Source: Spirometra erinaceieuropaei (taxonomy: Eukaryota > Platyhelminthes > Cestoda > Diphyllobothriidea > Diphyllobothriidae). Taken from it: DNA of 64,000 nucleotides. The stretch spans positions 3,330,159-3,394,158 of the forward strand of contig CACRXP010000001.1 in assembly GCA_902702965.1 (NCBI GenBank), read 5' to 3'. The notes under the pieces were generated by a model that saw nothing but the letters and a program-made list of their open reading frames with translations, ran no database searches and was not told the origin of the DNA. Shown here one piece after another: positions 21,331 through 33,200 of this stretch (its first letter is position 1; each line of letters starts with the position of its first letter). The position numbers and the translations under genes are program-made.

Positions 21331-21810
21331 TGTAGTTGCCCATCAAGGGCAATGCTGCGCTAAGGACCTGTACCCTTTCTTGAAGGCTGCCACCAGCACT
21401 TCGCCGGCCCTTTCATTTCTACCCAAATGATCTGGGGCAAGTTCAACCACTTTAAGGCTTGTTATTTTGTGAAACTCAAAACTTAGCACTTTAAGACCCC
21501 AGCTAAAGGCTCCGTTTTGCAAAGTGACGCCAAAAGGACGAAACCTGCATCGGAACTTGTGCACAAATTAGCCAGTAACAGACCCGCAAAAAACACTGGC
21601 AGATTGTAAATAGCCCCTGCAAGCGCCAACACGCACATGTTAGAACCAGTTAGCATTTTTATGAGGGCGTCCAAAAAGCACACAAGCGTTTCAGCGGGCC
21701 ACGCCCAAGCAGGGTGCGTGTGAGTGTCTTGGGTCTGAAATGCGGTCCCGGACACGTGCCGTCCCGTCGTACCCTCACGTGCTGCGATTTCCAGTGTGGG
21801 CAATGTTTGC

Positions 21811-21828
21811 CACACACACACACACACA
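21811..21828. repeat. (CA)n microsatellite
   Basis: A short perfect CA run. Confidence 0.9.
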
Positions 21829-21959
21829 TCACGCTTGCCACAAAAAGGCGCACATGATGACCATGTTTTCAGTCTGGATCCGGAACCAAGAATGTCGTAA
21901 GTCAGTGCCGGGCTTTTTGCCTGTCAGAACAGGCAATGTAACAAGTATAACAGAACTGC

Positions 21960-22560
21960 TAAGAAGAAGGAGAGGAGGAAGAAGAAGAGGCGATCGCTGG
22001 AACAGGGGCTTTATTCGCCTGACGTTTGGGATTCTCACTTGAGCCCATCATCAAAGCAACTGCGACGAAGAAACTGGAAGACTACTCCGGACGCGAACTG
22101 CCGAACACGCAGCAGCGGTGCGGAGAAATGACGCCAACACTCAGGTCGCGGTCCATTCGATGAGACCCGGCCACGCATTCAAGTTTGACGAGGCCGAAAT
22201 TCTCGCGAGAAGGGATAATCGCGTGAGCCGCGAGTTGCTTAAGTCATGGTTCACGGGACCTCAGTCTATCAACAAGTGCAACGACATCCCCACTCCATAT
22301 TCCGTGCTGAGGCACAGTCTGGTCAAAGTAATTGACCACTAGGGGAGCGCGCAAGCCGGTGAGCCAGATAGCCGAGCAATCATCACGCCAGCATCCAACA
22401 CGTGCGACGAGATTTCAGCAATTAACAACTTGCATGCCGACCATCAAGCAATTAGCACACCAGCGGACAACAATCCTTGATGAAGGGGAGCGCGGTTAAT
22501 TGCTATAGGTATGCGGTAGCATAGCGACTGCATCCTATAAATACTGCAACTTCCTGTGCA
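21960..22560 (+). mobile_element. Penelope-like element copy 2, 5'-truncated
   Basis: An inverted terminal segment (about 21985-22060; minus-strand CCCAAACGTCAGGCGAATAAAG) is fused directly to the GIY-YIG coding part. The usual 3' flank follows: TTGATGAAGGGGAGCGCGG, GGTATGCGGTAGCATAGC, ATCCTATAAATACTGCAAC. The plan matches 10421-11555, but the truncation point lies further into the protein. A purine-rich stretch (21961-21993) lies at the left edge. Confidence 0.8.
22070..22342 (+). pseudogene. GIY-YIG endonuclease C-terminal fragment (Penelope-like)
   Basis: The frame (91 codons with stop) begins inside the ETGR motif: ETGRLLRTRTAEH, then AAAVRRNDANTQVAVHS, GHAFKFDEAEILARRDN and LLKSWFTGPQSIN. 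It aligns without gaps to residues 161-251 of the product at 10603-11505. The glutamate of ESWF is replaced by lysine (KSWF), a position usually catalytic in GIY-YIG enzymes. The GVVYRI strand is lost at the junction with the inverted terminus. It can no longer be functional. Confidence 0.8.
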
Positions 22561-22689
22561 CGAATCATCCGTTTCTGTCTCAGCGGGGATTCGGCGCCAT
22601 TTCGGATGCAAAACAGCTATCAGGTACCTTCCAGGGAGCAGAATCTCCAGTCAATTTCTCAAACTTAACATGCTGGCTTATAGCTGAAT

Positions 22690-23460
22690 ATTTTTCATCT
22701 AACTAACCAGATCTGACCCGAAGAAAATACTATTACTTCAGCAGTCGACACTTTTGCCCAGCGCCCGTTAGAGTCTCATTATCTTTCATGGGGAAGGTGT
22801 AGAAATGAAACAAATCACATTTTAATGAAAAAATGACATTTTTAGTTTGTGGGCTTAAAGAAAGCAATGTTTCAGTTGTGAAAAGTACGACACTGTTTAT
22901 ATATTTTGAAACAACTTTTCTCCACCCCTTTTTAGAGTATCCAGACTGCAATCTATCCATTTCCTTTGAGACAACCTCACTGTATCCTGAACTTCTCTCT
23001 CAAAGGAGTTTTTTCAGCTTGTGAAACGTTGCAGTGGATTAAACTTTCTAGAGCAACGGTTGGGAGTCTTTAGAACTGGTGCAACGACGGGTTTGACTTA
23101 AAATGATTCAGGAGTTTAAGTCATTTTTAAAAAAACAAGTCGCCTCTTCTTCAAATGTCACGCTTGAGAAGAACGTACTTTTCTACAAAGTTGGTGCGGG
23201 AAGTTAATTACCTTGGATGTTTCCTACAAAACTGAGTTGGACTTATACTAGCGAGTAAAGTCATTGGTAACAAATCTTACTTAAATACTGATTGTTCGCA
23301 AGTAAAATTTGCACCTAGGTCTGGTAAAAAGCATATTCAGAAGCCAGCGTGTAGAAATTAGTTAAGGAAAAGGTTTCCTGATAATCAGTCAGGCAACTTC
23401 TTCTAAAAGTGTGAGCAGATTTTTGGAAATTTTTCGTGAGTTTCGGCCAATGTTATGGTA
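22690..23460. mobile_element. Possible highly diverged foldback element
   Basis: Blocks such as TTGGTAACAAATCTTACTTA and CAGAAGCCAGCGTGTAG near 23270-23360 resemble the right arm of the copy at 30-1380. I cannot define the left arm. Confidence 0.28.
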
Positions 23461-23689
23461 AAGAAGAAGAATGAATTGCGGTAGCGTGCCTGCCCGATAT
23501 AATTTCCATTACTGACGTTGATGTAAGTTCCCTCACTTGCCAACATCTCCGACAGGAATTCTAAAATCCACTCTATTAATCAATTTTAAGGCAATGGCTC
23601 GGGAAGCGGTTTGACCAAGATTTCATCTAAAAGAATTTGTTGAACGGATGCAGTAAGCCCTCTCCAGTGAACAGTCCTGTTTATTTTGA

Positions 23690-25237
23690 ATTTTCTTCTA
23701 TCTTATGCAATGCTAGCCGAAATTCTGAAACTTGTTTTCGATTAGAAGGGAACACTTCGGTGGATCTGTAAAATTGATTACCGTGCAACTTAATCCCATA
23801 GTACTTGAGTCGCGGTAAAATATCGGCAGTTGAATGAGCTCCTTCCCGCCCGCCGGCGAAAATCACATGTCAAAAAATGAATAAATAAGTAGTCTGTGTT
23901 TTTTCACACTGATTTTCAATGCGCCTAAAAAATCAAACATATTTGACAGAAAGCATGCACAAATGCATTTCTTGTACATTTATAGTGACGAATTACGTCT
24001 TATTCAAATTCTACGGGTAACAATTGGGAGATGGCACCCAAAAAAACCGTTACCGATGAGAATATGCCGGAGGACTGCATGAGTGTTCGTCCACAGGCTA
24101 ATGAAAGGAATAAAATAAGGGTATTTTACTGAGGGCCGGAAAACTTTAAAAGCATACAATCCTAGACAGACGGTGTCATCAGCTAAGCAATTTCACAAAA
24201 TGGCAACTTTCGTCGGAGTCAAGTGCGGCGATGTTTTCAATCACGTCCTCTGTGTTTATTGAACGTGCAGTTTTGAAAGCGAGGATATGAAGGCATAGGG
24301 TCATGAACAGCACAACGTAGAACGTTCCTTTAGCCAACTGAATTCCGCTTTCAATCCCTTATTTAAAAAAGCAATTAAGCAGGGGGATACGAGCTGGATC
24401 GACTTCATATTATCTGCCTCTTCAAGTAAATCCGACACAGCGCACACTTTTGTTGCCATATAGTGATGAGGTTAAACTTTATCATTCGAAAAGCCATTTC
24501 TGAAAAAACTTCTTAGTATTATTTATATTTATCCACGCAATCGAAGGCCCCACCCGTAAAACCCCTATTACCACCTGTCCCGTAAGACAGGCTGCTTTGG
24601 TTGGGCGGATTTTTTGGGTGCCATCTCCCAATTGTTACCATTCTACGTTTAAAGAGAGCGGGTGTACGTCCCTCAATACTGCTTATGAAGCATGCAAAAT
24701 AGGCCTTATCCAGCGTAAAATTCCCTGCGCTCTATATGACCTCTTCTTAACGGCGTGGAGAAATTTGAAATTCTCCTTGCATAACAAGTAATGAGCATGT
24801 AGTTTGAAGACCCTAAACACAAGCGCAAATGAAGGTCGGATTCAAAATTGTTAGGAAATTGAAAAAAGCTTTTAAAGCCGAAAGACGCCCCTTCTTCTGG
24901 CTAGAAATTTGAAAAAGATGCAATCCTCTACTAATTGAGCACAAAAAAGAATATTTTATTAATGTTTTCTAGAAAATTTGCTTTAATTTATGAGAACATC
25001 GAGAATTAATGTTAGAAATGCAAGCTTCTTAAATAGTCATTTTTGCCGAGTGTGGTTTCTGCACGCGGCTGAAAAGAAGCCGATTCCAAAGCTGGCATTT
25101 CGACGGCGCAGAAATATCACGGGATAAGCCTGCGCGATAATTAGTATTACAACCTCACCAAGGTAACCCTTTTTAGTTGGGAGCAGATATCAGAATTTTG
25201 CTTAAAATTTCATGACGTAGGTCAGACACTGCACGTA
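23690..25237. mobile_element. Tc1-type foldback element, copy 4, with large insert
   Basis: The left arm (from about 23705, CTAGCCGAAATTCTGAAAC) and right arm (to about 25237, CAGAATTTTGCTTAAAATTTC) are inverted relatives. The middle (24050-24600) is foreign to the family. It carries a motif shared with other elements at 24553-24592. A 30-bp perfect inverted pair flanks the insert at 24016-24045 and 24610-24639. Confidence 0.6.
24553..24592. repeat. Shared terminal motif with hairpin
   Basis: CCCGTAAAACCCCTATTACC is followed by a self-complementary CTGTCCCGTAAGACAG. The same motif marks both outer ends of the giant foldback (27698, 35840) and the interior of MITE family T. Confidence 0.65.
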
Positions 25238-25698
25238 GAAAGCAGGCTTTTCAAGTGTGTGTTTTCGATAACACAGCCTCACCTGTGACACCTGACTCTA
25301 CGTTCCAGTCCCTTTTGCCGAGAGGAAAAAATTGTTTTGAGGCGACAGGATAGAAAAACGGCTGTCAATTGTCGCATGTTGTGGAGGCATATGCCCAAAT
25401 GCAAAACAGAACGCCTTGAATGACTTTTCAAGTTCGAATGGTTGTCAAAATGGCTTGAAGCAACTGTGGATACGAATCGTAAGCCTGTTCCAATCCTTTA
25501 AGTGCAGTATCCTTCATTTTTATGAAATATTTTGTCCGCTATGAAACATCATTATCCTTCAAATGGGAGAACTTTCAAATAAGTTGCTCGGCATTCATTT
25601 CTGGTACAGCTGCTTCAGCTGCTGTTTTAAGTCTTTTTCGGAAACCCCAACATTTCGGACCCTTCAAAGACGACACCAACTTTGTCCTCGACGAGTGA
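25238..25698. other. No recognised gene
   Basis: A+T-rich sequence without a supportable feature. Confidence 0.3.
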
Positions 25699-25830
25699 CA
25701 TTACCGAAGAAGACAGAGGAGCCCGGGGCGGACATTTCTGGCCTATTAGACGTCGTCAGCCAACCATAGCCCAGATTTGCAACCCCTGAGGCTCTAACCC
25801 ACGTTCTGTCGGCTAGAAGTCCAAGCTCGC
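25699..25830 (-). mobile_element. SINE-A fragment, diverged
   Basis: GACATTTCTGGCCTATTAG, CGTCGTCAGCCAACC and CTAGAAGTCCAAGC keep the family order of tail followed by tRNA-like core on the minus strand. Confidence 0.6.
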
Positions 25831-26250
25831 ATGTCCCATAACGCGCCGTCTCTATCGGCCCTCATCCAGTCTGGTGGTAAACCCCCATGTCTACCCGTGG
25901 AAGGCAGCCGTGGTGACCTTTTTGCGGGGAAAATACGCCAGCCGAAAGAAGAGGCCTTAAGGGAAGCCGAGGGAGTGGGCTCAGTTCTGCGCCCTCGCAC
26001 GTGTAGCCTAGCAACCGCAGATTCCACAGTCAGAGGAGGACCGAGGCTGAGTGAGCAACTGTGCCGACTGTCACGCCCACACATACGCGCATGCACATTT
26101 GCATAAGACTGCGCACATCTCCTGAGCACGCGACGCACAGATCCCCTCCCCCCCCTCGCAATGACTTTTTGCGCATGCGGCGTATAACCGTCAGTATGCG
26201 TCAGCATGCCACCACGTAACTCCTTTGGGCGAACCAAAAGAGTCTGTCAG
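25831..26250. other. G+C-rich, CpG-rich stretch of unknown nature
   Basis: It is clearly richer in G+C and CpG than its surroundings and open on both strands: 147 codons minus (25794-26237) and 91 plus (25831-26106). No domain is recognisable and no start context stands out. It could be an old repeat, a CpG island, or a first exon with its promoter; I cannot tell. Confidence 0.35.
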
Positions 26251-26970
26251 GTGGGCTGACTAAGGAGCAAGCAAGCAAAGGTGTGCGCCTTCTTTTTTTA
26301 ATTGTCGCCTTGCCGCTGCTGGTGGCCTTGCGTTAATCCCACCGACTGGTCCTTTCTGCCCTCTGGCACTGAGGCTGACGAATAAATCGGCCAGACTGTT
26401 CCGGCGCGGTGTAATCAAACAATGCTCAGCATTTCTCCCCCCGACAGAGTTACAATTTCGAGTTAAAGCGTTATAGAAGGCCTCGACTTCTCCCAAGGAT
26501 GGACCCTTTAATATTCTAATTTAAGATCTGAGTCACATAATCACTCGCTGGTGTTTCTTTGTAATTCGAGGGTGTTGTGTATTTTAACCTTTAAGGCGTA
26601 AATCATAAACGACCTCTCCACCCTGTCAATGGAATCAGTCTTCATGCGTGCTGGTCAACCAGATGACGGGCTAACTTCAGCGACTGACATTTCGCCGGCA
26701 ACTTTCACTTCCTTTTACGTCGTCAACTGAGGACTGTCTGTCTGGTTTTCCGATCGTTTTTGGTTGAGACAATATCAATCTGAAGTCCTTACATGAATAA
26801 AATGAACGACAAACTGCAGCTTCCGTGTACAGCGAAACCGAACAACCAGTGGCGGTGATTCTAAAACATAGTTTCCGTTAACTAGTATTACCAGAGCTGA
26901 GTCGAAGCACTAAATAGCAGGCAGTCTAGGGTATCGTACGCGATAGGAAAAATGCCTAGGATTGAATATG
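26251..26970. other. No recognised gene
   Basis: Nothing assignable was found. Confidence 0.3.
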
Positions 26971-26974
26971 ATAT

Positions 26975-27385
26975 GGAGCCGACAAAGACAAGGGAGACCG
27001 GAATGGTCATTTCCGGCATATTAGCCGTCATCAGCCAGTCATACCCAACCCCAAGTGTGGATCACTTGAGATTAGAACCCGGGATCTTTGGTCATGGAGT
27101 TTGACACTCTACCACTGAGCCACGGGCCCGTTGTCCTGTCGGTTGTGATTGGGAATTTCAATTGTGACAGTGGACGCTCACCGATCAGGTTACGGAACGT
27201 GCTCGTTCCGTTGTGTCCTTGGCGCTCATACTAGAACCCTCGCAGGCAGTCGCACAGCGACTAGTAGTAGACATAGATGAGATGGAGCCGACAAAGACAG
27301 GGGAGACCCGAATGGCCATTTCTAGCTTATTAGCCGTCATCAGCCAGTCATACCCAACCCCAAGTGTGGATCACTTGAGATTGAA
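26975..27385 (-). mobile_element. SINE-A subtype b, tandem pair
   Basis: A full copy (26978-27278) and a partial one (27281-27385) sit in direct order, both beginning GGAGCCGACAAAGACA. The tRNA-like core of the first (27065-27125, minus strand) has TGGCTCAGTGGTAGAGTG as A box and GGTTCTAATCTC as B box. The head-to-tail spacing suggests tandem duplication or a dimeric transcript. Confidence 0.8.
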
Positions 27386-27389
27386 TATG

Positions 27390-27697
27390 TCTGTTCTCAA
27401 CCACCCCTGAACGTCAGAGTTACTTAGCATAACGTCTCAGAAACCGATATTGGGTTCTTTCGGAAAGCAGGCTTAGAAACTTTGAAACTCGTTACATCAC
27501 ATGGGAGCGCAGTTTTCTCGAAGAGATACGATTTGTGGACCTTGTGGGTGGGACGGTTCAATACTTCAAGATAATAAGTTTCAGGAGAATGTACCTTTTA
27601 AAAAATGATTGTTCTTTTCTCTAAAAACAAAGCGGATAGGCAATGATCGGGTGAAGGGCTCCAAACACACGCACGAGCAGCAAAAGGGGCCTGTCTT
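27390..27697. other. No recognised feature
   Basis: Unique-looking sequence leading up to the giant foldback. Confidence 0.3.
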
Positions 27698-30037
27698 ACG
27701 GGTGGTAATAGGGGTTTTATGGGCGGGGCCTACTTAGGCATCCACAGACCAAGATATAAATATACATAAAAAGATGTGAAAATGTCCACTGAAACCTAGC
27801 CTGTCAATGAATGCCGACTGACGAGGCTAGTATGTCTTCCAATCAGTATTGCAGCCGTGGACTAGGGCGGATTTCGTTGAGGTCTCATGAGGTTTGGCAC
27901 TTGATGGATTTCATTCATATATTACCTAGGCCATTTGACGCCTCTTTGCAAGTCGATTGGCCAGAATGTTGCTGAGTCTCAGCCTAACGTTCTTCGACAA
28001 GATCTCTTTCAAATATTTCCACCACATTTAGTTCACTTTCCTCAGTGTTTGATCGGCCTCTCCCCTCCCCCCGCAGCGACCTGGTTAGAGAATTTGAAAT
28101 GAGCGCCATTAAAATCTGCACACCCCCCACCCCACTGCTGTCGATGACGTGTTCACTGACGAGGGCATCATGTGGCGAGTGTGGCAGATTAAGTTAACGC
28201 CCCTGAACCCCGTTTATAGTATGAATGTCAGATTCTGGAATGCTTATATGACGGCCGATGAGTCATGGCCACAGTCAGGCACCAAATCCCCTCTCCCTGA
28301 AGCACTACTGGAAAGTATGCTTTACGTCAGCCTTACCAGCGATGCGTTTTTCCAACTCCTTTGCTTATAGAATCAAATGACACACATCAGGGGAATACGT
28401 ACCTAGACATGGGGTCGACGATGACACACAAACACGCACACACACACAAGCACCTATGTAAAGTTAGTGCAGAGTGCTTCACAGAAGCAAAACGAAGAAG
28501 GTCAGGAAATAGAAAAAGCTCGGCGTGCCTCAAATTCTTTGGGATTTTTTTAACATAAGAAATGATTTTCACGTAGGATCGCAGTCCACGAAACAACGGA
28601 ACAGACGCCCAGATTAATTCCAATATGCCGAAGCCGCTAAAGCCGCAGGCGTTTACATAGTAACAAACAGTTGGAAATCGAAAAATACCATTGAAAGCAA
28701 CAGGGGAGAACGGAACTGTTATCACCGGCTTGCGAGTTGATCCCTGTAAACAGCAAAAGAATCTGTGAAAAGATTTATTGACCAAGGTACAGTGGAAAGG
28801 CGACCACTGGTGATACAACAGTCTCTGGCTGCACATTCGAGAATAATAAATTGACAACATTGGTCATCGAATGGCGTGCTTACAGCCCCATGCCTCCTAT
28901 AACCACACAGGCATGAAAAAAACTCCAAAAAACCCCAAACTCCAAGAACTTTCAAATTATAAAGGTGAACTGAGCGCACTGTACCCTAAAAAGTCGAATA
29001 CTGAAGGTCAGAAGGGATCGCACATACTAATCGTCGGGAGGGCATTTCAAAAGCCAACATGAATATTCCAATAGTCGGAATAATCAACTCGCGATTTGAA
29101 GGGCTTCCAGGCCACAAACATGTTGCCTATTCAAAGAGCGGTGATCCATTCAGATTGCAGATCGGAAAGAAGGCTATGACACTAGAGCCCACTTTGCTTC
29201 CCACGTGACGAGGAAGAGTGTGGACGGCGCGCGCAAGAAACAGTGAAGTGACCATTTCCCGCTTACTTGCAATCATTAACTACTGGCTATCCAGCTGCAG
29301 GCTGAATGCACATCTGACTCGAGTCCCAATCCCAGGCATATAGTCTGGGCATGGTTGCCTGGCCACTGCAAAAAAAACTAGAAATCGTCACATCAATCTT
29401 CCCTGTCTCACCAATCCATTGAACCGTCTCAATTTTCTGCCTCGCATGAACTACAATATTTCGAATATTAGTGTCACATGCAACAGAACAAGCTAGCAGA
29501 GGCTGAACAAAGTCAACCGAAGTCAGAACATAGGAGATAAGCTTTCGGGGATTTTGTCCGACATGCCACGGACTCCGGCACGCCGGCCACGACATAAACG
29601 TTGCAGCCTTAACACTTACTTTTGTGCAGTCATGCAGGAACAACTTCGTCCCTTGTCCATTTGCTCCTCTTCAGCGTCCGACCATTTAACCCCTACAACT
29701 ATCTCCTGTTTTTTCCGCCAAACACCTCAAGCCGTTTTGCCTGAGCACATAAACAACAGGGGACCATGAACTAGAGCACCTCGACCTCTCTTCTACAATC
29801 CGCTCTCGTGGAAGTTGACTCGTCTACGACACCAGAAAGACCTTCGATAGTGCTTGCTGGCAGAACTCGAGAGAATGCTTTCTAGCGAGTGATTCATCGA
29901 ATGGACTGCAATCTGCCTCGCACGCCGTCATCGATGTGCTCGGAAGGTCAGTTTAAATTAAGAAGTCATTTTCCTACAATTTATTCTGGGGGCCTGCTCC
30001 CTTCGGCATAGCTGTTGATGACTGGTTGAGACAGTAT

Positions 30038-30132
30038 CTGCGATTGTCTCTGATGATGGGTTGGGGCATGAGTCCGAAACGTCAGACTAATGAGGCTCTT
30101 GTCCCAGCGGTCGTGTCTCCTTCTTCATGAGG
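30038..30132 (+). mobile_element. Minimal Penelope terminus with target-site duplication
   Basis: The 95-bp insert carries the CTGATGA...GAAACGTC motif and the GTCCCAGCGGTCGTGTCTCC terminal block. CAGTAT flanks it on both sides (30032-30037 and 30133-30138). The opposite arm has the uninterrupted target at about 33455-33465, so the insertion postdates arm formation. Confidence 0.8.
30046..30087 (+). ncRNA. Hammerhead-like motif with compensatory changes
   Basis: GTCT (30046-30049), CTGATGA (30050-30056), GGGTT/AGTCC hairpin, GAAAC (30076-30080), GTC (30081-30083), AGAC (30084-30087). Stem I is fully Watson-Crick here, where other copies have one U.G pair. Stem II keeps pairing through two wobble changes. 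The extra T after CTGATGA is again present. Confidence 0.5.
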
Positions 30133-30222
30133 CAGTATAGTTGTAAGGTAAATAAGTGCTCCATGCTGGTGATGAAGGAGCTTTGCAAGCAAATGAAAGT
30201 CGGTCGGTAATTCCTTTTTAAA

Positions 30223-33200
30223 ACAGGGCCAGTGGTGAACATAATTGTTTGTGACAGTCTATCCACTCTTCGCCACTAATATCCCAGACCTAATGTAGAA
30301 AGTTTGCTGTGGCATACGTTTTTTCACTGAACACACACAGAGACTTCATGGACCACTGCGAAGTGAACAGTTGGGAGCAACTTTGAAGGATTTTGTTCAG
30401 TTCCGGAATTGACAGCGACGTTTTGGCTGAATTTATGAAAGGCATCTTCATTTCAACATTAACTGTGAGATTGCACAGATCGATCGGTAAATTTGGAAAG
30501 TGGAATGAGTGCGTGTCTGTAGTTTGTCGATACCTGCTCAAAACCATCCTAGAGAGAACACGAAATGTCCGTTTTCATTGAACTTCCGGGTGCACAGTTA
30601 TTAGAACTATTCGTAAATTAGACATTGAGAAATGGGGCACTCAGACCTTTTCCCCCAAAACCGTTCGAACTAACAGCACAGTTCTCTCCCCTGCCCCCAA
30701 CAACTCACTCCGACTGCTGAACCCGTGGACCGCCAGCAGTCTATTTCTTGCTAGGGTCATTATTACTTAGTTTGTTCAGTAGTTGAGGCTCGCGCTGGGA
30801 GTGAACTTAGTGGGGGGGGGGGGTTTGAACGCTTCGTGGCCTATTTCTCCTCCTCTGTTCATGGGCTGCGTCGTTCACGAATGAGAATGACAGCCGTCCA
30901 CCCCTGATCGCCTGGAATCAAGAAATTCTCTGCATGAATTAGCTTTGTCCGCAGCGGAGCTACTCAGATTTGATCCCCAATCTTGAGTCCATATCTGGAC
31001 TTTTTAAGGCCAAACAGGCATGCCCAACGTCGAGATGTTCCAGCCGTTCCTCTGGGTTTTTTCTGCTTTCCTCTTTATGAAAAACCGTGAATAGTCCTGT
31101 GTCATGCCTGACATTCACGCTGCCTTTGAAGTGCCGATTATCGTGGGCAGATTTGCGAATACTGCCGATGAAATCCGTTGTCATTAGCGCTGATCGCGTT
31201 GTTTATCCAACCAGGGTAAAACTCCGAATCACCAACACATTCAGATTTTTTACACTGTGGGCAGTCCTGCACACATGCACACACATACACTCTTTGTTTA
31301 CCACCATTTTATCGATCTGAAATCAGACGTCCAGGCCAATGGGCCTTTTGTATCACAAACAAAGAGTAATTGTGGACAGCAGAGGTTTGGCTCGGCTCCG
31401 CCTGAAACCTTGCGAGATTTTACTGCAAATTTAATGATTTTTCTCCCTCATAGCCAAGGATACTGCACAAGTTTTCGACTCAAACCGTCAGGCCACTCCT
31501 CACTAGGGCCTCTGCACTTGATGCTTCTGTACTGGCAATTTCGTACCTCCCTCCCTCTGTCTCTAGAAGGAAAGTGGTTCAGTCATTCAGGTTGTCAGGC
31601 CAGTTAAATGCGGTTCGTTAAGGGGAAAACTGGGGATACTTACACATACAGATAGTACTTCGCAAAACCTCAGAGGGTGAACAGCGTCTCGAAAAAGTAG
31701 AGGAAGCCCTTTAAAAGTTCCCGCATAGCGATCGGTGGAATTGCATTATTACTGAGGAATTGGAAATATCCCGCACACCACCAATTCAAGAACTGAAACA
31801 AACCTTTAAAAAGGGTCGCTTTCAGTGCTCACTCTGTAATGGGCTCTGAATCCGCTGTTTAGACTGAGTGACAAAACTCACGTCACATAGTCAGCATTCA
31901 ACAATAACTTCAAACTATTAGTGAGGAAACAGTGGTTAGCCCGTCGGCATCAGTGAGATTTACAACTGCCTACAGGGTGAGAGCACTAGTCCCTTGTGTG
32001 TGAATCTGTTCGTAGTGGGGTAGACTTTTGAAGCCTCTACCTCTCTCACTCCTGTCGCATCCATCATCTTTCATTGAAGATAATAATGGCGACTAGAAAT
32101 GGAGGTGGGCGCAGTGGCTGACCAAGTTGAAGTCGCCACAATTCGACCGTCGTTACCGATGATGTCTGCCGTGTGCCCGGCGGGGGCAGGGACGGTGAGT
32201 CGTTCGTAAATGCTTTTTTAGTGATAGTAGACTTGCGACGCATCTACCGCACTCTCCCCCTCGTCACCCACCTGAGCACAGTATCGTGACAGATTTAAGG
32301 GGACCAGGGGCATGGTTGGACACAGGTGGATGGCGCGACGTGGGCCCGCACCAAGGCGTGCCACCACATCCCCATGTGGGACATTTTGTATGGGTGCACA
32401 GTCGCAATAACGCCTTCCGTATCCTCGGCGTTCTCACACAAGTAAGAATGTCATATGGGTCACATTAAAAAGGGGCCACTGCTGTTTGGCTTTAAGTCCT
32501 GGATAGAACAGAGTCAGTCTGTTAACTGGTAACGTCCGAATCTAAGCGCGCTAGCTCGTAAGTAGGGTTTAAAAGCCCCTTTATTCGTTTGTAGTGAGAA
32601 TGTGGGTGTCTGATCCCAGCCGAATCGGTTGCACGCTTTCTTCCTTTTCCTATACGCCAGTGGCTGGTCATATCCTCTCGCCTGATTGGTCGTAATGGCT
32701 GACACAGCGTTAGCCCCTGTCTACCGAGTGCCTAGACCGATAGACGCATGTCACTATCCAATGTGGTTCTATTTCGGCCCAGTCTAGTGGAAGAGTAGCC
32801 CGTTCGTTGGGAAGACACAAATAGGCAAATTGTAAGCCTATAACAATGCGGGTTAATTAGAAATGAAGAAAACTTCCTGGAGGGCTGCTGACCAGGCATT
32901 AAAAATGAACGGGGGATCGAGAGATAAAAAAATCCTCCTAACAGAATGCTAGAACCTATATCTGTCTCGGAGGCCGTCGAAAGTTGTTACTACGGATAAC
33001 ATAATGGCGTACGCGCGCATAGCCCTCTACGTCTCCTGGACTCTGTTCTAAGCGAATGCAATCTTCGGATAGAACCTTACTAGGGGTTTCGCGCGTGCCC
33101 GAAAGTAAGTCGATGTAAATATTTCAGAGACGCAAACTCCCAAGTGACAATAAAGGCTCATTTTTTACTTCGTATAACACAACGGCGTGGTCTTAGTCGT

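Larger units (their letters stand above)
27698..30222 (+). repeat. Left arm of giant foldback structure
   Basis: This arm is the inverted counterpart of 33310-35840. It starts ACGGGTGGTAATAGGGG and runs with diverged but continuous homology to about 30222. It includes a 587-bp tract (28039-28625) identical to the other arm. A 95-bp Penelope fragment at 30038-30132 is present only in this arm. Open frames inside (for example 28387-28860 minus) show no known domain. Confidence 0.85.

Noticed and set aside
25794..26237. 147-codon minus-strand frame as a gene
   Set aside because: No domain and no start or splice context; high G+C alone makes long frames likely.
27065..27125. Functional tRNA gene
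   Set aside because: A and B boxes are present but the cloverleaf is poor, and the module is embedded in a repeated SINE body.
28387..28860. 157-codon minus-strand frame in the left foldback arm
   Set aside because: The other arm has it split by a frameshift, and no domain is recognised. Identity over its second half is explained by the shared DNA tract.
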